DNA of 64,000 nucleotides from Bradyrhizobium sp. (GCF_004799405.1 NZ_SSMW01000042.1:1-64000); one strand, 5' to 3'. Positions 50,023 through 60,034 are shown, numbered from the stretch's first letter. Translations and numbers: made by a program. Notes: generated by a model not told the origin, from the letters alone.

Positions 50023-51066
50023 ATGGGCGAGCGGTCCGCAACGTTCGATCTAATGCGGCTTGCCGCTTCGTTGCTGGTGCTGTGGTCGCATCAGTTCGTA
50101 CTCACCGGCCTAGTCCAGCCGGAAATACCCTGGATCGGTTCCTACGGCACCTTTGCCGTCCTCGTGTTCTTTGCGATCAGCGGATATCTCAACGCCCAAA
50201 GCCTTTTCCGGTCCAGATCCGTCTGCACGTTTTTGATCAGCCGGGTGTTCCGGATCTTTCCGGCGCTGATCGTTTGCGTGGTCTTCTGCATTGCGATGGG
50301 CGCGTGCGTGACGACGCAGCAAATTCATCATTACTTCGCGCCCGAGAATACGCGGCTGCTTGAAACCGGCACCCCGCTGTCCTTTTTCATTCGCAATTCC
50401 ACATTGCTGTGGAACGTGGAATATAAGCTGCCGGGGGTCTTCAAGACCAATAGCTATCCGGACGCCGTGAATGGCTCGCTCTGGACGCTACCCCACGAAG
50501 TAAAACTATACCTGCTGTTGGCGGCGGCAGGATTTTGCTGCCACTTCAAGCCTTGGCTCGGGGGCGGGGTCGCCGTGGCGGCGATTGCCGGACTGGCATT
50601 GTTTGGCATGTTGCATCCGCTGGGACCGCTCTTGCGGGATCAGTGGCTTGCGACCTTCGCCGTGATTTTCGGCGTCGGCGCTGGCCTGGCGTGGATCGAG
50701 GCATGCTGCGGCCTCAAAGTGGCTGTCGTGGTATTTTCCATCCTGTTTGCGGCGTTCGGCCTGTTCGGCAATCCGACGACTGCCGCTTTCGTGGCGATCG
50801 CGGTTGGCTGCGTGCTTTTGAATCAGGTTCGGACGCCTGCGTGGTTGGCGCCAAGACTGGATATCTCTTATGGCATCTACCTCTACGCGTTTCCGATCCA
50901 GCAATTGACGTCAAACGCGTCGGGCGGCTTCTGGGTCAGGTTCGGTCTCGCCGTCACGCTAACGGTATTCCTGGCGATATTCTCGGCCAAATTCGTCGAG
51001 CGGCCGTTGCTGGCTTGGCGGAAAACGTTCCAGAGCGAGCGTGCGCCGTCCATCGTTGGACCTTAA
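50023..51066 (+). CDS. Acyltransferase 3 family membrane protein (OafA-like)
   Basis: 347 residues from the ATG at 50023; the open frame upstream overlaps rplQ and the terminator. N-terminal RSATFDLMRLAASLLVLWSH carries the family's Arg and catalytic-type His (His23). About ten membrane helices follow, with VLVFFAISGYLNAQSLFRSR and SRVFRIFPALIVCVVF near the start and DISYGIYLYAFPIQQL near the end. Members move acetyl or other acyl groups onto surface polysaccharides, lipid A or Nod factors. The acceptor is not predictable. There is no clear partner gene; its promoter would have to overlap the ribosomal terminator. Confidence 0.82.
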   Translation: MGERSATFDLMRLAASLLVLWSHQFVLTGLVQPEIPWIGSYGTFAVLVFFAISGYLNAQSLFRSRSVCTFLISRVFRIFPALIVCVVFCIAMGACVTTQQIHHYFAPENTRLLETGTPLSFFIRNSTLLWNVEYKLPGVFKTNSYPDAVNGSLWTLPHEVKLYLLLAAAGFCCHFKPWLGGGVAVAAIAGLALFGMLHPLGPLLRDQWLATFAVIFGVGAGLAWIEACCGLKVAVVVFSILFAAFGLFGNPTTAAFVAIAVGCVLLNQVRTPAWLAPRLDISYGIYLYAFPIQQLTSNASGGFWVRFGLAVTLTVFLAIFSAKFVERPLLAWRKTFQSERAPSIVGP

Positions 51067-51120
51067 TGGGCCGGCGGCCGAATCGGATTGTTGCGCCGTT
51101 ATTTTTCCGCGAATTCAAAG

Positions 51121-51146
51121 CACCGCCCTCCAGGCGTGTTTTTTTA
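51121..51146 (+). terminator. Probable terminator after the acyltransferase gene
   Basis: The stem CAC(C)GCC pairs with GGCGTG around CTCCA (51121-51138), with one bulged base, followed by a run of seven T. Confidence 0.5.
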
Positions 51147-51219
51147 AGGGCACCCGTCCGGCGATTGCGCCCGCGCCAACTGCTCCCGATATCTTCGTCA
51201 TCGATGAAGGAGATGACCC

Positions 51220-52014
51220 ATGAAAATCGACCTCGCGGGAAAGACGGCGCTGATCACCGGCTCCAGCTCTGGAATCGGTCACGCGATCGCCAAGGGCCTG
51301 TCTGGCGCCGGGGCTGGCGTGGTGGTCAATGGACGGTCGCAGGACAGGGTCGATGCCGCGGTCGCGGCGATCGCCAAGAGCGTGCCCGGAACGGCGGTCC
51401 GGGGTATCGCCGCCGATGTCTCGACGGCGGAGGGGTGCCAAACGCTGCTGGCAGCGCTGCCGGAGGTGGATATCCTCATCAACAATGCCGGGATATTCGA
51501 GCCCAGGGGGTTCTTCGAGATTCCCGATGACGACTGGAGCCGTTTCTTTGAGGTCAACGTGATGTCGGGCGAGCGGCTGTCGCGCGGCTACCTGCCGGGC
51601 ATGCTGAAGCGCAACTGGGGCCGTATCGTCTTCATCTCCTCCGAATCCGCGCTGAATATTCCGAAGGAAATGATCCACTATGGAATGACGAAAACTGCGC
51701 AGCTCGCCGTTGCTCGCGGGCTGGCCGAGATGACCCGTGGCAGCGCGGTGACCGTCAATTCGGTGCTGCCGGGCCCGACCATGTCGGAGGGCGTTGAAGC
51801 CTTTGTAAAGGATCTCGCTAGGCAAAGCGGTCAGTCGGTGGAGGAGGCGGCGTCCCGCTTCGTCAGGCAATTTCGTCCGACCTCGCTGCTGCAGCGCTTT
51901 GCCAGCGTCGAGGAGATCGCGAACATGGTGGTCTATGTCTCCTCGAAGGAGGCGTCGGCGACCAATGGCGCCGCACTGCGCGCCGAGGGCGGTATCGTCC
52001 AGACCATTGCGTGA
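51220..52014 (+). CDS. Short-chain dehydrogenase/reductase (SDR)
   Basis: 264 residues. NAD(P) motif ALITGSSSGIGHAIAKGL (residues 10-27), NGR after the second strand, NNAGIFEP, the catalytic Ser in IVFISSESALNIP and YxxxK in HYGMTKTAQ. The C-terminal SKEASATNGAALRAEGGIVQ is typical of classical SDRs. GAAGGAG lies before the ATG. The Arg in position after the second strand suggests NADP preference (inference). The substrate is unknown. It converges on the alcohol dehydrogenase gene, 31 bp away. Confidence 0.9.
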   Translation: MKIDLAGKTALITGSSSGIGHAIAKGLSGAGAGVVVNGRSQDRVDAAVAAIAKSVPGTAVRGIAADVSTAEGCQTLLAALPEVDILINNAGIFEPRGFFEIPDDDWSRFFEVNVMSGERLSRGYLPGMLKRNWGRIVFISSESALNIPKEMIHYGMTKTAQLAVARGLAEMTRGSAVTVNSVLPGPTMSEGVEAFVKDLARQSGQSVEEAASRFVRQFRPTSLLQRFASVEEIANMVVYVSSKEASATNGAALRAEGGIVQTIA

Positions 52015-52045
52015 GGTACCGGAGGAGGTGTCGTCGGCCTGGCCG

Positions 52046-53059
52046 CTACCACCCCTCCAGCACGATCTTGCCGCGCGACTTGCCGGATTCCAGCAGCGCA
52101 TGCGCCCGTTTCAGGTTGGCGGCATTGATCTTTCCAAAGGTCTGATCGAGCGTGGTGCGAAGCACGCCCTTGTCGATGAGGTCGGCGACATCGTTCAGAA
52201 GGTTGTGCTGGGCGATCATGTCGGGCGTCTGGAACAAACTGCGGGTGAACATCGATTCCCAGTGCAGCGAGCAGGCCTTGCCCTTGAGCAGGGAGACGTT
52301 CAGCGTCGCCGGATCGTCGATCAGGCCGAACTTGCCTTGCGGCGCGATGATGTCGGCGAGGGCAGGGTAGTGCTGCTCGGTGCCGGTCAGGCTTGCGATC
52401 AACGCCACCGGCGGGACTTTCAGCTTTTCGATCTGCTCCTTCATCGGTTTGGCGTGATCGATCACGGCATGCGCGCCGAGATCGAGGCACCATTTGACGG
52501 TTTCCGGCCGCGACGCCGTTGCCACGATGGTGAGGCCGGTGAGGCGGCGCGCGAGCTGAATCAGGATCGAGCCGACGCCGCCGGCGCCGCCGACGATCAG
52601 CAGCGTGCGCGGGTCCACACTCTTGCCGGGCACGGCGCCGAGGCGATCGAACAGCAATTCCCACGCCGTGATCGAGGTCAGCGGCAGGGCGGCTGCTTGC
52701 GCGAATGAAAGGGTTTTCGGCTTGCGCCCGACGATGCGCTCATCCACCAGGTGGAATTCCGAGTTGGTGCCCTGGCGCTGGATCGAGCCGGCATAGAACA
52801 CCTCGTCGCCGGGCTTGAACAATGTGACGTCGGGGCCGACGGCATCCACCGTGCCCGCGGCATCGTATCCAAGGATCTTGGTTTCGCCTTCCGGCGGAGC
52901 GGCGCGCTTGCGCACCTTGTAATCCACCGGATTTGCGGAAATCGCCTTCACGGCGACCCGGATATCGCGGCCGCGTGGTTCCGGTTTCGCGGTCTCAAAA
53001 TCAACCAGCGCATCCGCAGCATCGATCGGAAGCGACTTCTTGTATCCGACGGCCTTCAT
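52046..53059 (-). CDS. Zinc-binding alcohol dehydrogenase family / quinone-reductase-like MDR protein
   Basis: 337 residues from the ATG at 53059; the open frame up to 53212 has no family similarity. Medium-chain dehydrogenase fold: ISANPVDYKVRKR, ILGYDAAGTVDAVGPDVTLF, KPGDEVFYAG, the NADP-binding LLIVGGAGGVGSILIQLARR and ATASRPETVKWCLDLGAH. The structural zinc Cys quartet is absent, as in the YhdH/quinone reductase branch and the zinc-type ADH family 1 it most resembles. It probably reduces enals or quinones. Confidence 0.87.
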   Translation of the reverse strand: MKAVGYKKSLPIDAADALVDFETAKPEPRGRDIRVAVKAISANPVDYKVRKRAAPPEGETKILGYDAAGTVDAVGPDVTLFKPGDEVFYAGSIQRQGTNSEFHLVDERIVGRKPKTLSFAQAAALPLTSITAWELLFDRLGAVPGKSVDPRTLLIVGGAGGVGSILIQLARRLTGLTIVATASRPETVKWCLDLGAHAVIDHAKPMKEQIEKLKVPPVALIASLTGTEQHYPALADIIAPQGKFGLIDDPATLNVSLLKGKACSLHWESMFTRSLFQTPDMIAQHNLLNDVADLIDKGVLRTTLDQTFGKINAANLKRAHALLESGKSRGKIVLEGW

Positions 53060-53270
53060 GTGGCGTTTCTCCCTGTGTCCGGCGGACGACGGCCGCCCTG
53101 TTGCCACAAGGTGCGGTTTCCCCGGGAAATTGCAAGGTTTGGAGGCGGACAAGAGCCGGGCCGCTCGCCCGCGAATCGGGCCTAAACAGCGGTATCGGTG
53201 GCTGCCGATCACTTCTATTCGCGCGCCGGCACGTCTATATTCGCAACGTCAATCCCACGGGAATCTTTTC

Positions 53271-54665
53271 ATGACCGTTGTCCGCTTTCTCACGGCGTTG
53301 CTGGTTTCACTGGCGGCGACTGCTCCTGCGATGTCCCAGGACCGGCGGGTGCCGGCTTCTCCGGCCGACCTCCGGCTGTCCTACGCGCCGATCGTGCAGC
53401 ACGTGCAGCCGGCGGTGGTCAACGTCTATGCCGCCAAGATGGTGCAAACCCGCAATCCGCTGCTCGACGATCCGATCTTCCGCCGTTTCTTCGGCGGTGG
53501 CGGCCAGCCTCCGGAACAGATGCAGCGCTCGCTGGGGTCGGGCGTGATGGTGGATCCATCCGGCCTGGTCGTGACCAACGTTCACGTCATCGAAGGCGCC
53601 GATCAGGTCAAGGTCTCGCTCGCCGACAAGCGCGAATTCGAGGCCGAGATCGTTCTCAAGGACAGCCGCAGCGATCTGGCCGTGCTGCGGCTGAAAGACA
53701 GCCACGAGAAATTCCCGACGCTCGATTTTGCCAATTCCGACGAGCTTCAGGTCGGCGACGTGGTGCTGGCGATCGGCAATCCGTTCGGGGTCGGTCAAAC
53801 CGTCACGCACGGCATTATTTCGGCGCTGGCCCGCACCCAGGTCGGCATCACCGACTACCAGTTCTTTATTCAGACCGACGCCGCGATCAATCCCGGCAAT
53901 TCCGGCGGCGCGCTGGTCGACATCACCGGCAAGCTGGCCGGCATCAATACCGCCATCTTCTCGCGCTCCGGGGGTTCGCAGGGCATCGGCTTTGCAATCC
54001 CGTCCAACATGGTGCGCGTCGTCGTCGCTTCCGCCAAGAGTGGCGGCAAGTCGGTCAAGCGGCCCTGGCTTGGCGCGCGATTGCAGGCGGTGACGCCCGA
54101 GATCGCCGAGACGCTCGGACTTCGGCTGCCGACCGGCGCGCTGGTCGCCAGTGTCACGCCGAACAGTCCGGCGGCGCGGGCAGGACTGAAGCTGTCCGAC
54201 CTGATCGTCGACATCGACGGCCAGGCGGTCGACGATCCCAATGCGTTCGACTACCGCTTCGCCACCCGTCCGCTCGGCGGCACGTCGCAGATCGACGTAC
54301 AACGCGCCGGCAGGACCGTGAAGCTGGCCGTGCCGCTGGAGCCCGCGCCCGATACCGACCGCGGCGAAGTCGCTTTGACCACGCGTACGCCGTTCCAGGG
54401 TGCGACGGTCTCGAACATCTCCCCCGCGGTGGCCGACGAGTTGCATCTGGATTCGAGCACCGAAGGCGTCGTGGTGACGGATCTGGCGGATGACGCAGCA
54501 GCCGCCAACGTCGGATTCCAGAAGGGCGATATCATCCTCGCGGTCAACAACCAGAAAATCACGAAAACCAGCGATCTCGTCAAGGCGACACGCGAGTCGG
54601 TCCGGGTCTGGCACATCGTCGTGGTGCGCGGCGGCCAGCAGATCAACGTTACGCTCGGCGGATGA
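53271..54665 (+). CDS. Periplasmic DegP/DegQ-like serine protease with two PDZ domains
   Basis: 464 residues from the ATG at 53271, which starts a Sec signal peptide (MTVVRFLTALLVSLAATAPA, cleavage near AMS-QD). The catalytic triad is complete: His105 in VVTNVHVIEGA, Asp135 in SRSDLAVLRL and Ser211 in INPGNSGGALVD. PDZ1 runs about residues 265-355 (LGARLQAVTPEIAETLGL) and PDZ2 about 365-460 (PFQGATVSNISPAVADELHL). It handles misfolded envelope proteins. The start codon of rarA overlaps its stop by 4 bp, so they are co-transcribed. Confidence 0.93.
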   Translation: MTVVRFLTALLVSLAATAPAMSQDRRVPASPADLRLSYAPIVQHVQPAVVNVYAAKMVQTRNPLLDDPIFRRFFGGGGQPPEQMQRSLGSGVMVDPSGLVVTNVHVIEGADQVKVSLADKREFEAEIVLKDSRSDLAVLRLKDSHEKFPTLDFANSDELQVGDVVLAIGNPFGVGQTVTHGIISALARTQVGITDYQFFIQTDAAINPGNSGGALVDITGKLAGINTAIFSRSGGSQGIGFAIPSNMVRVVVASAKSGGKSVKRPWLGARLQAVTPEIAETLGLRLPTGALVASVTPNSPAARAGLKLSDLIVDIDGQAVDDPNAFDYRFATRPLGGTSQIDVQRAGRTVKLAVPLEPAPDTDRGEVALTTRTPFQGATVSNISPAVADELHLDSSTEGVVVTDLADDAAAANVGFQKGDIILAVNNQKITKTSDLVKATRESVRVWHIVVVRGGQQINVTLGG

Positions 54666-55996
54666 GCCCGAAGCGACCACGCGAAACGGCAACCCTGTTC
54701 GCGGCCGCAGGCATGGAGCGGGACGCGCCGCATCCGCTGCCGGACAGGCTGCGCCCGCGCACGCTGTCCGACGTCGTTGGGCAGGATCACATCCTCGGGC
54801 CCGACGGCGCGCTGACGCGCATGCTCGCGACCCGCACGCTGGGGTCGCTGATCTTCTGGGGACCGCCGGGCACCGGCAAGACCACGGTGGCGCGGTTGCT
54901 CGCGGATGCCACCGAGCTGCATTTCGAGCAGCTCTCGGCGGTGTTTTCCGGCGTCGCCGACCTGAAGAAGGCGTTCGACGCCGCGCGTGCCCGGCGCGAG
55001 ACGGGCAAGGGCACGTTGCTGTTTGTCGACGAGGTGCACCGCTTCAATCGCGCGCAGCAGGATTCGTTTCTGCCGGTGATGGAAGACGGCACCGTGGTGC
55101 TGGTCGGGGCCACCACCGAAAATCCTTCGTTCGAGCTCAACGCCGCGTTGTTGTCGCGCGCCCGCGTGCTGGTGTTCCATTCACTCGATGCCTCGGCGAT
55201 CGAAAAGCTGTTCGCGCATGCGGAAACCATCGAGGGGCGAAAGCTGCCGCTCGACGATCAAGCCCGCGCCGTGCTGGTGCGGATGGCCGACGGCGACGGC
55301 CGCGCCGCGCTGACGCTCGCCGAAGAGGTCTGGCGCGCCGCGCGCGAAGGCGAGACCTTCAACGCCACGCAATTGCAGGACATCCTGCAGCGCCGGGCGC
55401 CGATCTATGACAAGTCGGCCGACGGCCACTACAATCTGATCTCGGCGCTGCATAAATCGGTGCGCGGCTCCGACCCAGATGCGGCCCTGTATTATCTGGC
55501 GCGCATGATGGATGCCGGCGAGGATCCGCTGTTCCTGGCGCGGCGCGTGGTCCGCATGGCGGTCGAGGACATTGGTCTGGCCGATCCGCAGGCGCTGGTG
55601 ATCTGCAATGCCGCCAAGGACGCCTATAATTTCCTCGGTCATCCCGAGGGCGAACTCGCGATCGCGCAGGCCGTGATCTATCTCGCCACCGCACCGAAAT
55701 CGAACGCCGCCTACAAGGCGTTCGGTGCTGCGATGCGCGCGGCCAAAGAGGGCGGCTCGCTGTTGCCGCCGAAGCATATATTGAACTCGCCGACCAAATT
55801 GATGAAGTCGGAAGGTTATGGCGGCGGCTACCAATACGACCACGACACGCCGGAAGCGTTTTCGGGGCAGGACTATTTTCCGGAAGCGCTGGGACGCCAG
55901 ACCTTCTACGATCCGCCCGACCGCGGCTTTGAGCGCGAAATCCGCAAGCGGCTGGATTACTGGGCGAAGCTGCGGAAGGAGCGCGGGCCGAAATAG
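54662..55996 (+). CDS. rarA: Replication-associated recombination protein A (RarA/MgsA AAA ATPase)
   Basis: 444 residues. PLPDRLRPRTLSDVVGQDHI box, Walker A FWGPPGTGKTTVARLLA (residues about 65-81), Walker B LLFVDEVHRFNRAQQDSFLP, sensor 1 VLVGATTENPSFELNAALLS, and the C-terminal tetramerisation part with HYNLISALHKSVRGSDPDAA and RRVVRMAVEDIGLADPQAL. It works at stalled replication forks and is related to clamp-loader subunits. It is coupled to the protease gene by an ATGA overlap. Confidence 0.95.
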   Translation: MSPKRPRETATLFAAAGMERDAPHPLPDRLRPRTLSDVVGQDHILGPDGALTRMLATRTLGSLIFWGPPGTGKTTVARLLADATELHFEQLSAVFSGVADLKKAFDAARARRETGKGTLLFVDEVHRFNRAQQDSFLPVMEDGTVVLVGATTENPSFELNAALLSRARVLVFHSLDASAIEKLFAHAETIEGRKLPLDDQARAVLVRMADGDGRAALTLAEEVWRAAREGETFNATQLQDILQRRAPIYDKSADGHYNLISALHKSVRGSDPDAALYYLARMMDAGEDPLFLARRVVRMAVEDIGLADPQALVICNAAKDAYNFLGHPEGELAIAQAVIYLATAPKSNAAYKAFGAAMRAAKEGGSLLPPKHILNSPTKLMKSEGYGGGYQYDHDTPEAFSGQDYFPEALGRQTFYDPPDRGFEREIRKRLDYWAKLRKERGPK

Positions 55997-56064
55997 ACCC
56001 GGTTTTTCCGTGACGGTTCGCTGCTTTTGCGCTACCCAACGGCTTCATTCGGAGCCGTAACCTC

Positions 56065-57234
56065 ATGAGCCGTCGTGTCAAAAGACCCCTGGCGAAACGC
56101 TCTTCGGGCGATCGCCCGAGGGGCGCGCATCCCTATCGGGGATCGCAGGCCGAGCGGCAACCGGCGCGGTTTTCATCGCCGCGCGCGGCAAAGCCTTTCA
56201 TTCCCGAGCCCGAGAAAATCGCCGCAGAGCCGCCGCCGCTGCCGACAAAAGTGCAGACCGTGGTCGTGACTGCGGACGAGAATAACATGCGTGTCGACCG
56301 CTTTCTCGAGGCCCGTTTCCCCGGTCTGTCGTTTTCCCACATCCAGCGCATCGTCCGCAAAGGCGAGTTGCGCGTCAACGGCAAGCGCGCCGACAGCAAG
56401 GACCGGCTGGAGGAGGGGCAAAGCATCCGCATTCCCCCGCTCAAGCTCGATACGCCCAAGGCCACGACGCATCTGTCGGAAGCCGCGGCGAAAACGCTGC
56501 AAGCCCTCAAGGACATGATCCTGTACGAGGATGCCGACGTCATGGTGCTGAACAAGCCCGCGGGCCTGGCGGTGCAGGGCGGTTCCGGCACCACGAAGCA
56601 CATCGACCAGATGCTGGAAGTGATGCGCGACGCCAAGGGACAGAAGCCGCGGCTGGTGCACCGGCTCGACAAGGAGACCGCGGGTTGCCTTCTGGTCGCC
56701 AAAACGCGGTTTGCCGCCAGCGCGCTGACCGGATCGTTCCGCCATCGTTCCGCGCGCAAGATCTATTGGGCGCTGGTGGCGGGCGTCCCCAAGCCGAAGC
56801 AGGGCCGCATCTCGACCTATCTGGCCAAGGAAGAGAACGAGGACGACAGCATCATGCGCATCGCCGCGCACGGCGACGAGGGCGCCAGCCATGCCGTGAC
56901 CTATTATGCCGTGGTGGAAACCTCCGCGCAGAAACTCGCCTGGGTATCGCTGAAACCGGTCACCGGGCGAACCCACCAGTTGCGGGCGCATATGGCCCAT
57001 ATCGATCACGCGATCGTGGGCGACCCCAAATATTTCAACAAGGAAAACTGGGAACTTCCGGGCGGCCTGCAGAAACGGCTGCATCTGCTGGCGCGCCGGA
57101 TCGTGATTCCGCATCCGCGCGGCGGATTCATCGATGCCACCGCGCCGTTGCCGCCGCATATGCTGCAATCATGGAACCTGCTCGGCCTTGAAGCCGACCG
57201 GTTCGATCCGATCGAGAACGCGCCTGAAGAATAA
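56065..57234 (+). CDS. RluA-family pseudouridine synthase (RluC-type) with S4 domain
   Basis: 389 residues. A basic, low-complexity N-terminal extension (about residues 1-60, MSRRVKRPLAKRSSGDRPRG) precedes the S4 RNA-binding domain, DRFLEARFPGLSFSHIQRIV and GELRVNGKRADSKDRLEEG. The catalytic domain has VMVLNKPAGLAVQGGSGT and HRLDKETAGCLLVAKT with catalytic Asp202, then VTGRTHQLRAHMAHIDHAIV. It modifies uridines, probably in 23S rRNA. The family member (RluC versus RluD) is not settled by eye; the domain order fits RluC. Confidence 0.92.
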   Translation: MSRRVKRPLAKRSSGDRPRGAHPYRGSQAERQPARFSSPRAAKPFIPEPEKIAAEPPPLPTKVQTVVVTADENNMRVDRFLEARFPGLSFSHIQRIVRKGELRVNGKRADSKDRLEEGQSIRIPPLKLDTPKATTHLSEAAAKTLQALKDMILYEDADVMVLNKPAGLAVQGGSGTTKHIDQMLEVMRDAKGQKPRLVHRLDKETAGCLLVAKTRFAASALTGSFRHRSARKIYWALVAGVPKPKQGRISTYLAKEENEDDSIMRIAAHGDEGASHAVTYYAVVETSAQKLAWVSLKPVTGRTHQLRAHMAHIDHAIVGDPKYFNKENWELPGGLQKRLHLLARRIVIPHPRGGFIDATAPLPPHMLQSWNLLGLEADRFDPIENAPEE

Positions 57235-57275
57235 TTGATCTTGCGGTTTGGCGTGGCGATCACGACATCTTCCTG

Positions 57276-57578
57276 ATGAAACGGTTGTCGATCCTTGTCT
57301 GCGTGGTCGCAGCGGCGCTTGCCGCCGGCAATGCCGCGTCGGCGCAGATCATTCCGCCCGGTGGATCGCTGCTTAGTCCGCCGCCGCCTCCACCGCTGCC
57401 AGAGCCGAAGATCGAGGCGCCCGTAGTGCCGAAGATGGACGCGCCGGCGCGCCAGAGCACGGCGTCGCCGCCGCGCCCTTCCTTCAGCGACCGCATCACC
57501 AAATGCCTCGATCAGGGTGCTGCGGGCGGGCTCAACCCGAACGATCGCGCGACCTATTCGCGCTCGTGCGCCAACTAG
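57276..57578 (+). CDS. Small exported Pro-rich protein of unknown function
   Basis: 100 residues. Signal peptide MKRLSILVCVVAAALAAGNA (cleavage after ASA), a Pro-rich stretch with six consecutive Pro residues and repeated EAPVVPKMDAPA, then a C-terminal segment ITKCLDQGAAGGLNPNDRAT with two Cys (KCLDQ and RSCAN) that may form a disulfide. No known domain was recognised. It is 41 bp after the pseudouridine synthase gene. Confidence 0.65.
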   Translation: MKRLSILVCVVAAALAAGNAASAQIIPPGGSLLSPPPPPPLPEPKIEAPVVPKMDAPARQSTASPPRPSFSDRITKCLDQGAAGGLNPNDRATYSRSCAN

Positions 57579-57801
57579 GGCGCGGACCTAGCACGCAACC
57601 AAATGCGGATTTCGGACAACCGGAACTTCCGGGATTGCCCGGCAACCGGACATGCTGCGGACAGGTTAAAATCGAGGCTAATGATCCAGAGCGGACTCCG
57701 GCCGGAAGGCGGTCCGTTGATCGGCTCCAGGAATATCTGACGTTCGGCTGACTTATGTCTGCCAAGACGCTATCCAGCCCCTCAAGCTCGCGACATAAGC
57801 C

Positions 57802-58545
57802 ATGACCTCTTCGATTTCTGCCGGCTATTCAAGCAAAGTGAGCGAGTACGTCGCGGGGCGGCCCGAATATCCCGAAGCCTTGCTCTGCGACCTTCCGCCC
57901 GCCAACACCATCATCGACCTCGGCGCGGGCACGGGAAAGTTCACAGAGCTTTTGGCGTTTACCGGGAAGCGCATCTTGGCCGTGGAACCGATCGAGAAGA
58001 TGGCTGCACGCATTCCGGTCGATCGCCTCAAGGCCGTCGAGGTACTGATCGGCAATGCCGAGCTAATCCCTGTGCCCGACCAGGTAGCGGATCTCGTCTG
58101 CTGCGCAACCGCCTTCCATTGGTTCGACTATGAGAAGGCGACGCGAGAGATTCTCCGCGTTCTCCAAGTGGATGGTGTGCTCGCCCTGATCTGGAATGTG
58201 CGCGACGATCGTGTGCCTTGGGTGGCCGAGTTTTCCAGGATCATGGACAGCTATGCCGGCGGCACGCCGCGGCAGTCGACCGGGAATTGGCGTGTCATCT
58301 TTGACGATGCCCGGTTCAGGCATCTATCAAGCAGAAGCTACTCCTTCAGCCAGCCTATGCCGGCGACCGGAATTGTGGACCGCGCCCTGTCGACCAGCTT
58401 CATCACGGTGCTGCCGGAGGGCGAGCAGAACATTCTGCGTACCAAGATCGAGAGCCTGATCGAGAGGGACTCCCTGCTGAGCGACCGTGACGTGATCGAA
58501 TTCCCTTATGTGACGGAACTGTATTTGTTCGGAAAGCAGCAATGA
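57802..58545 (+). CDS. Class I SAM-dependent methyltransferase
   Basis: 247 residues. Motif [18 protein letters not shown] (about 37-53), acidic residue in [14 protein letters not shown], motif [22 protein letters not shown] and motif III-like [17 protein letters not shown]. Belongs to the Methyltransf_11 type that acts on small molecules. The 223-bp gap in front of it holds nothing recognisable. The substrate is unknown. Confidence 0.85.
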   Translation: MTSSISAGYSSKVSEYVAGRPEYPEALLCDLPPANTIIDLGAGTGKFTELLAFTGKRILAVEPIEKMAARIPVDRLKAVEVLIGNAELIPVPDQVADLVCCATAFHWFDYEKATREILRVLQVDGVLALIWNVRDDRVPWVAEFSRIMDSYAGGTPRQSTGNWRVIFDDARFRHLSSRSYSFSQPMPATGIVDRALSTSFITVLPEGEQNILRTKIESLIERDSLLSDRDVIEFPYVTELYLFGKQQ

Positions 58546-58676
58546 GTTTTTGCCGTCTGCGCTACCAGGCCCGCCGATTTTGCCAGTGCGGCATCCGGCG
58601 AAATTCGAAGTCGTTATCAATCTCACAAACGGCCGAGGTACTCAGCCTGGATGTATCATCGGCGTAGACCAGGTCG

Positions 58677-59117
58677 CTATTGCGCGAGGAACATCCGCAA
58701 CGAATCGTGCGGGCTCTCGACATCCGAAATGACCCAGCCGTCCGGCCCGTCCACCACAATAAAATTCAGCGTGATGGCGCGGCCATTATTGTCGAAGGCA
58801 ACCGCGACGTAAGTCTTGTCGAATTGCCTGTGCAGGATCGATATCGAAACCGCGCCGATCTTCCAGGTCGGGCTCTGGACCAGAAAATCATAGGGCGGGT
58901 TTTTCTGGGAAACCCACACGCCCTGCAAACTTCGATCAAAAAATTGTCGCGCGGTTACGGAATCGTGCGGCAGCCCGCTTGAGAGATCGGACGATCGGTC
59001 ACCGTAATAGGCGTAGACATTCCGGACCAGCGATTCCGGCGAACGGAATCCGGCCTCAACCGTCGAAGCGCCAAAGCCGGCCAGCGCGGCCAGTATCGCC
59101 GCAAGAACCCTCGTCAT
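58677..59117 (-). CDS. Exported protein, DUF3828-like
   Basis: 146 residues. Signal peptide MTRVLAAILAALAGFGASTV (cleavage near VEA-GF). The mature part, with SPESLVRNVYAYYGDRSSD, FFDRSLQGVWVSQKNPPYDF and VVDGPDGWVISDVESPHDSL, has the spacing of the DUF3828/periplasmic NTF2-like group: an N-terminal helix, then strands ending in GGW-I-D-I. The assignment is by pattern only. It is divergent from the ATP12 gene, 82 bp away. Confidence 0.65.
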   Translation of the reverse strand: MTRVLAAILAALAGFGASTVEAGFRSPESLVRNVYAYYGDRSSDLSSGLPHDSVTARQFFDRSLQGVWVSQKNPPYDFLVQSPTWKIGAVSISILHRQFDKTYVAVAFDNNGRAITLNFIVVDGPDGWVISDVESPHDSLRMFLAQ

Positions 59118-59199
59118 CGCCGGCCTGCTTTATTTGCACGCATCGTTGTCGTACTCTGTCGCGCAAACTTACCACCGATGAGCGGAAGTCGAAAACCGA

Positions 59200-59985
59200 A
59201 TGCGTGAATTGTTCGACGAAGTAGCCGGAAACTCTCCACTCGATCCGCAGGAAGCGGTCAGGCGCACCACGCGCGGGCCAAGCCGCAAGCGTTTCTACGC
59301 CCGTGCCGGCCTCGTCGAATCGCCTGACGGGTTTGCCATCACCCTCGATGACAAGCCAATCCGCACCCCCTCCGGCCGTGCGCTGGCGGCGCCGACCCGG
59401 GAAATCGCCGATGCCATCGTCGCCGAATGGGATGCGCAGCAAGAGATCATCGACCCCCTGACGATGCCGCTGACCCGGTTCGCCAACACCGTCGCCGATG
59501 CCGTGGTCGATCGCGTCGGGGCGCTCGCCGACGATATCGCCAAATATTTCGAGACCGATCTGTTGTTCTATCGCGCCGGCCATCCGCAGGCGCTGGTCGC
59601 CCGCGAAGCAGCGCTTTGGGATCCGCCGTTGTTCTGGGCAGCGGACGTGCTGGGCGCCCGTTTCATTCTCGCCGAAGGGATCGTCCATGTCCGCCAGTCC
59701 GACCAGGCCATCCAGGCTGCGCGCGCGGCGCTGCCGACCAATCCGTGGTCGATCGCCGCCTTGCATGTGGTGACGACGTTGACGGGCTCGGCGCTGCTCG
59801 GCCTCGCGCTGATGCGCGGCGTGCTCGATTCCGATCAGGTCTGGGCTGCCGCCCATGTCGATGAGGACTGGAACATCGAACAATGGGGCGTGGATGAGGA
59901 GGTTGCTGCGCGCCGCGCGGCGCGGTTGGTCGACTTCCGGGCCGCCGCGCGCATTCTCAAGGCCGTGAATTCCATGGAGGGTTAA
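59200..59985 (+). CDS. ATP12-family F1-ATPase assembly chaperone
   Basis: 261 residues. KRFYARAGLVESPDGFAITL, LDDKPIRTPSGRALAAPTRE, IVAEWDAQQEIIDPLTMPLT and RFANTVADAV form the ATP12 signature. The C-terminal EEDWNIEQWGVDEE-type segment (VDEDWNIEQWGVDEEV) is also conserved. In mitochondria ATP12 binds the alpha subunit of F1; alphaproteobacteria carry the homologue. It is probably cytoplasmic. Confidence 0.92.
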   Translation: MRELFDEVAGNSPLDPQEAVRRTTRGPSRKRFYARAGLVESPDGFAITLDDKPIRTPSGRALAAPTREIADAIVAEWDAQQEIIDPLTMPLTRFANTVADAVVDRVGALADDIAKYFETDLLFYRAGHPQALVAREAALWDPPLFWAADVLGARFILAEGIVHVRQSDQAIQAARAALPTNPWSIAALHVVTTLTGSALLGLALMRGVLDSDQVWAAAHVDEDWNIEQWGVDEEVAARRAARLVDFRAAARILKAVNSMEG

Positions 59986-60034
59986 CGAGAGGTTTACGAC
60001 GCTGGGCTAGGTTGCGGACCCCAGCGAGCGAAAA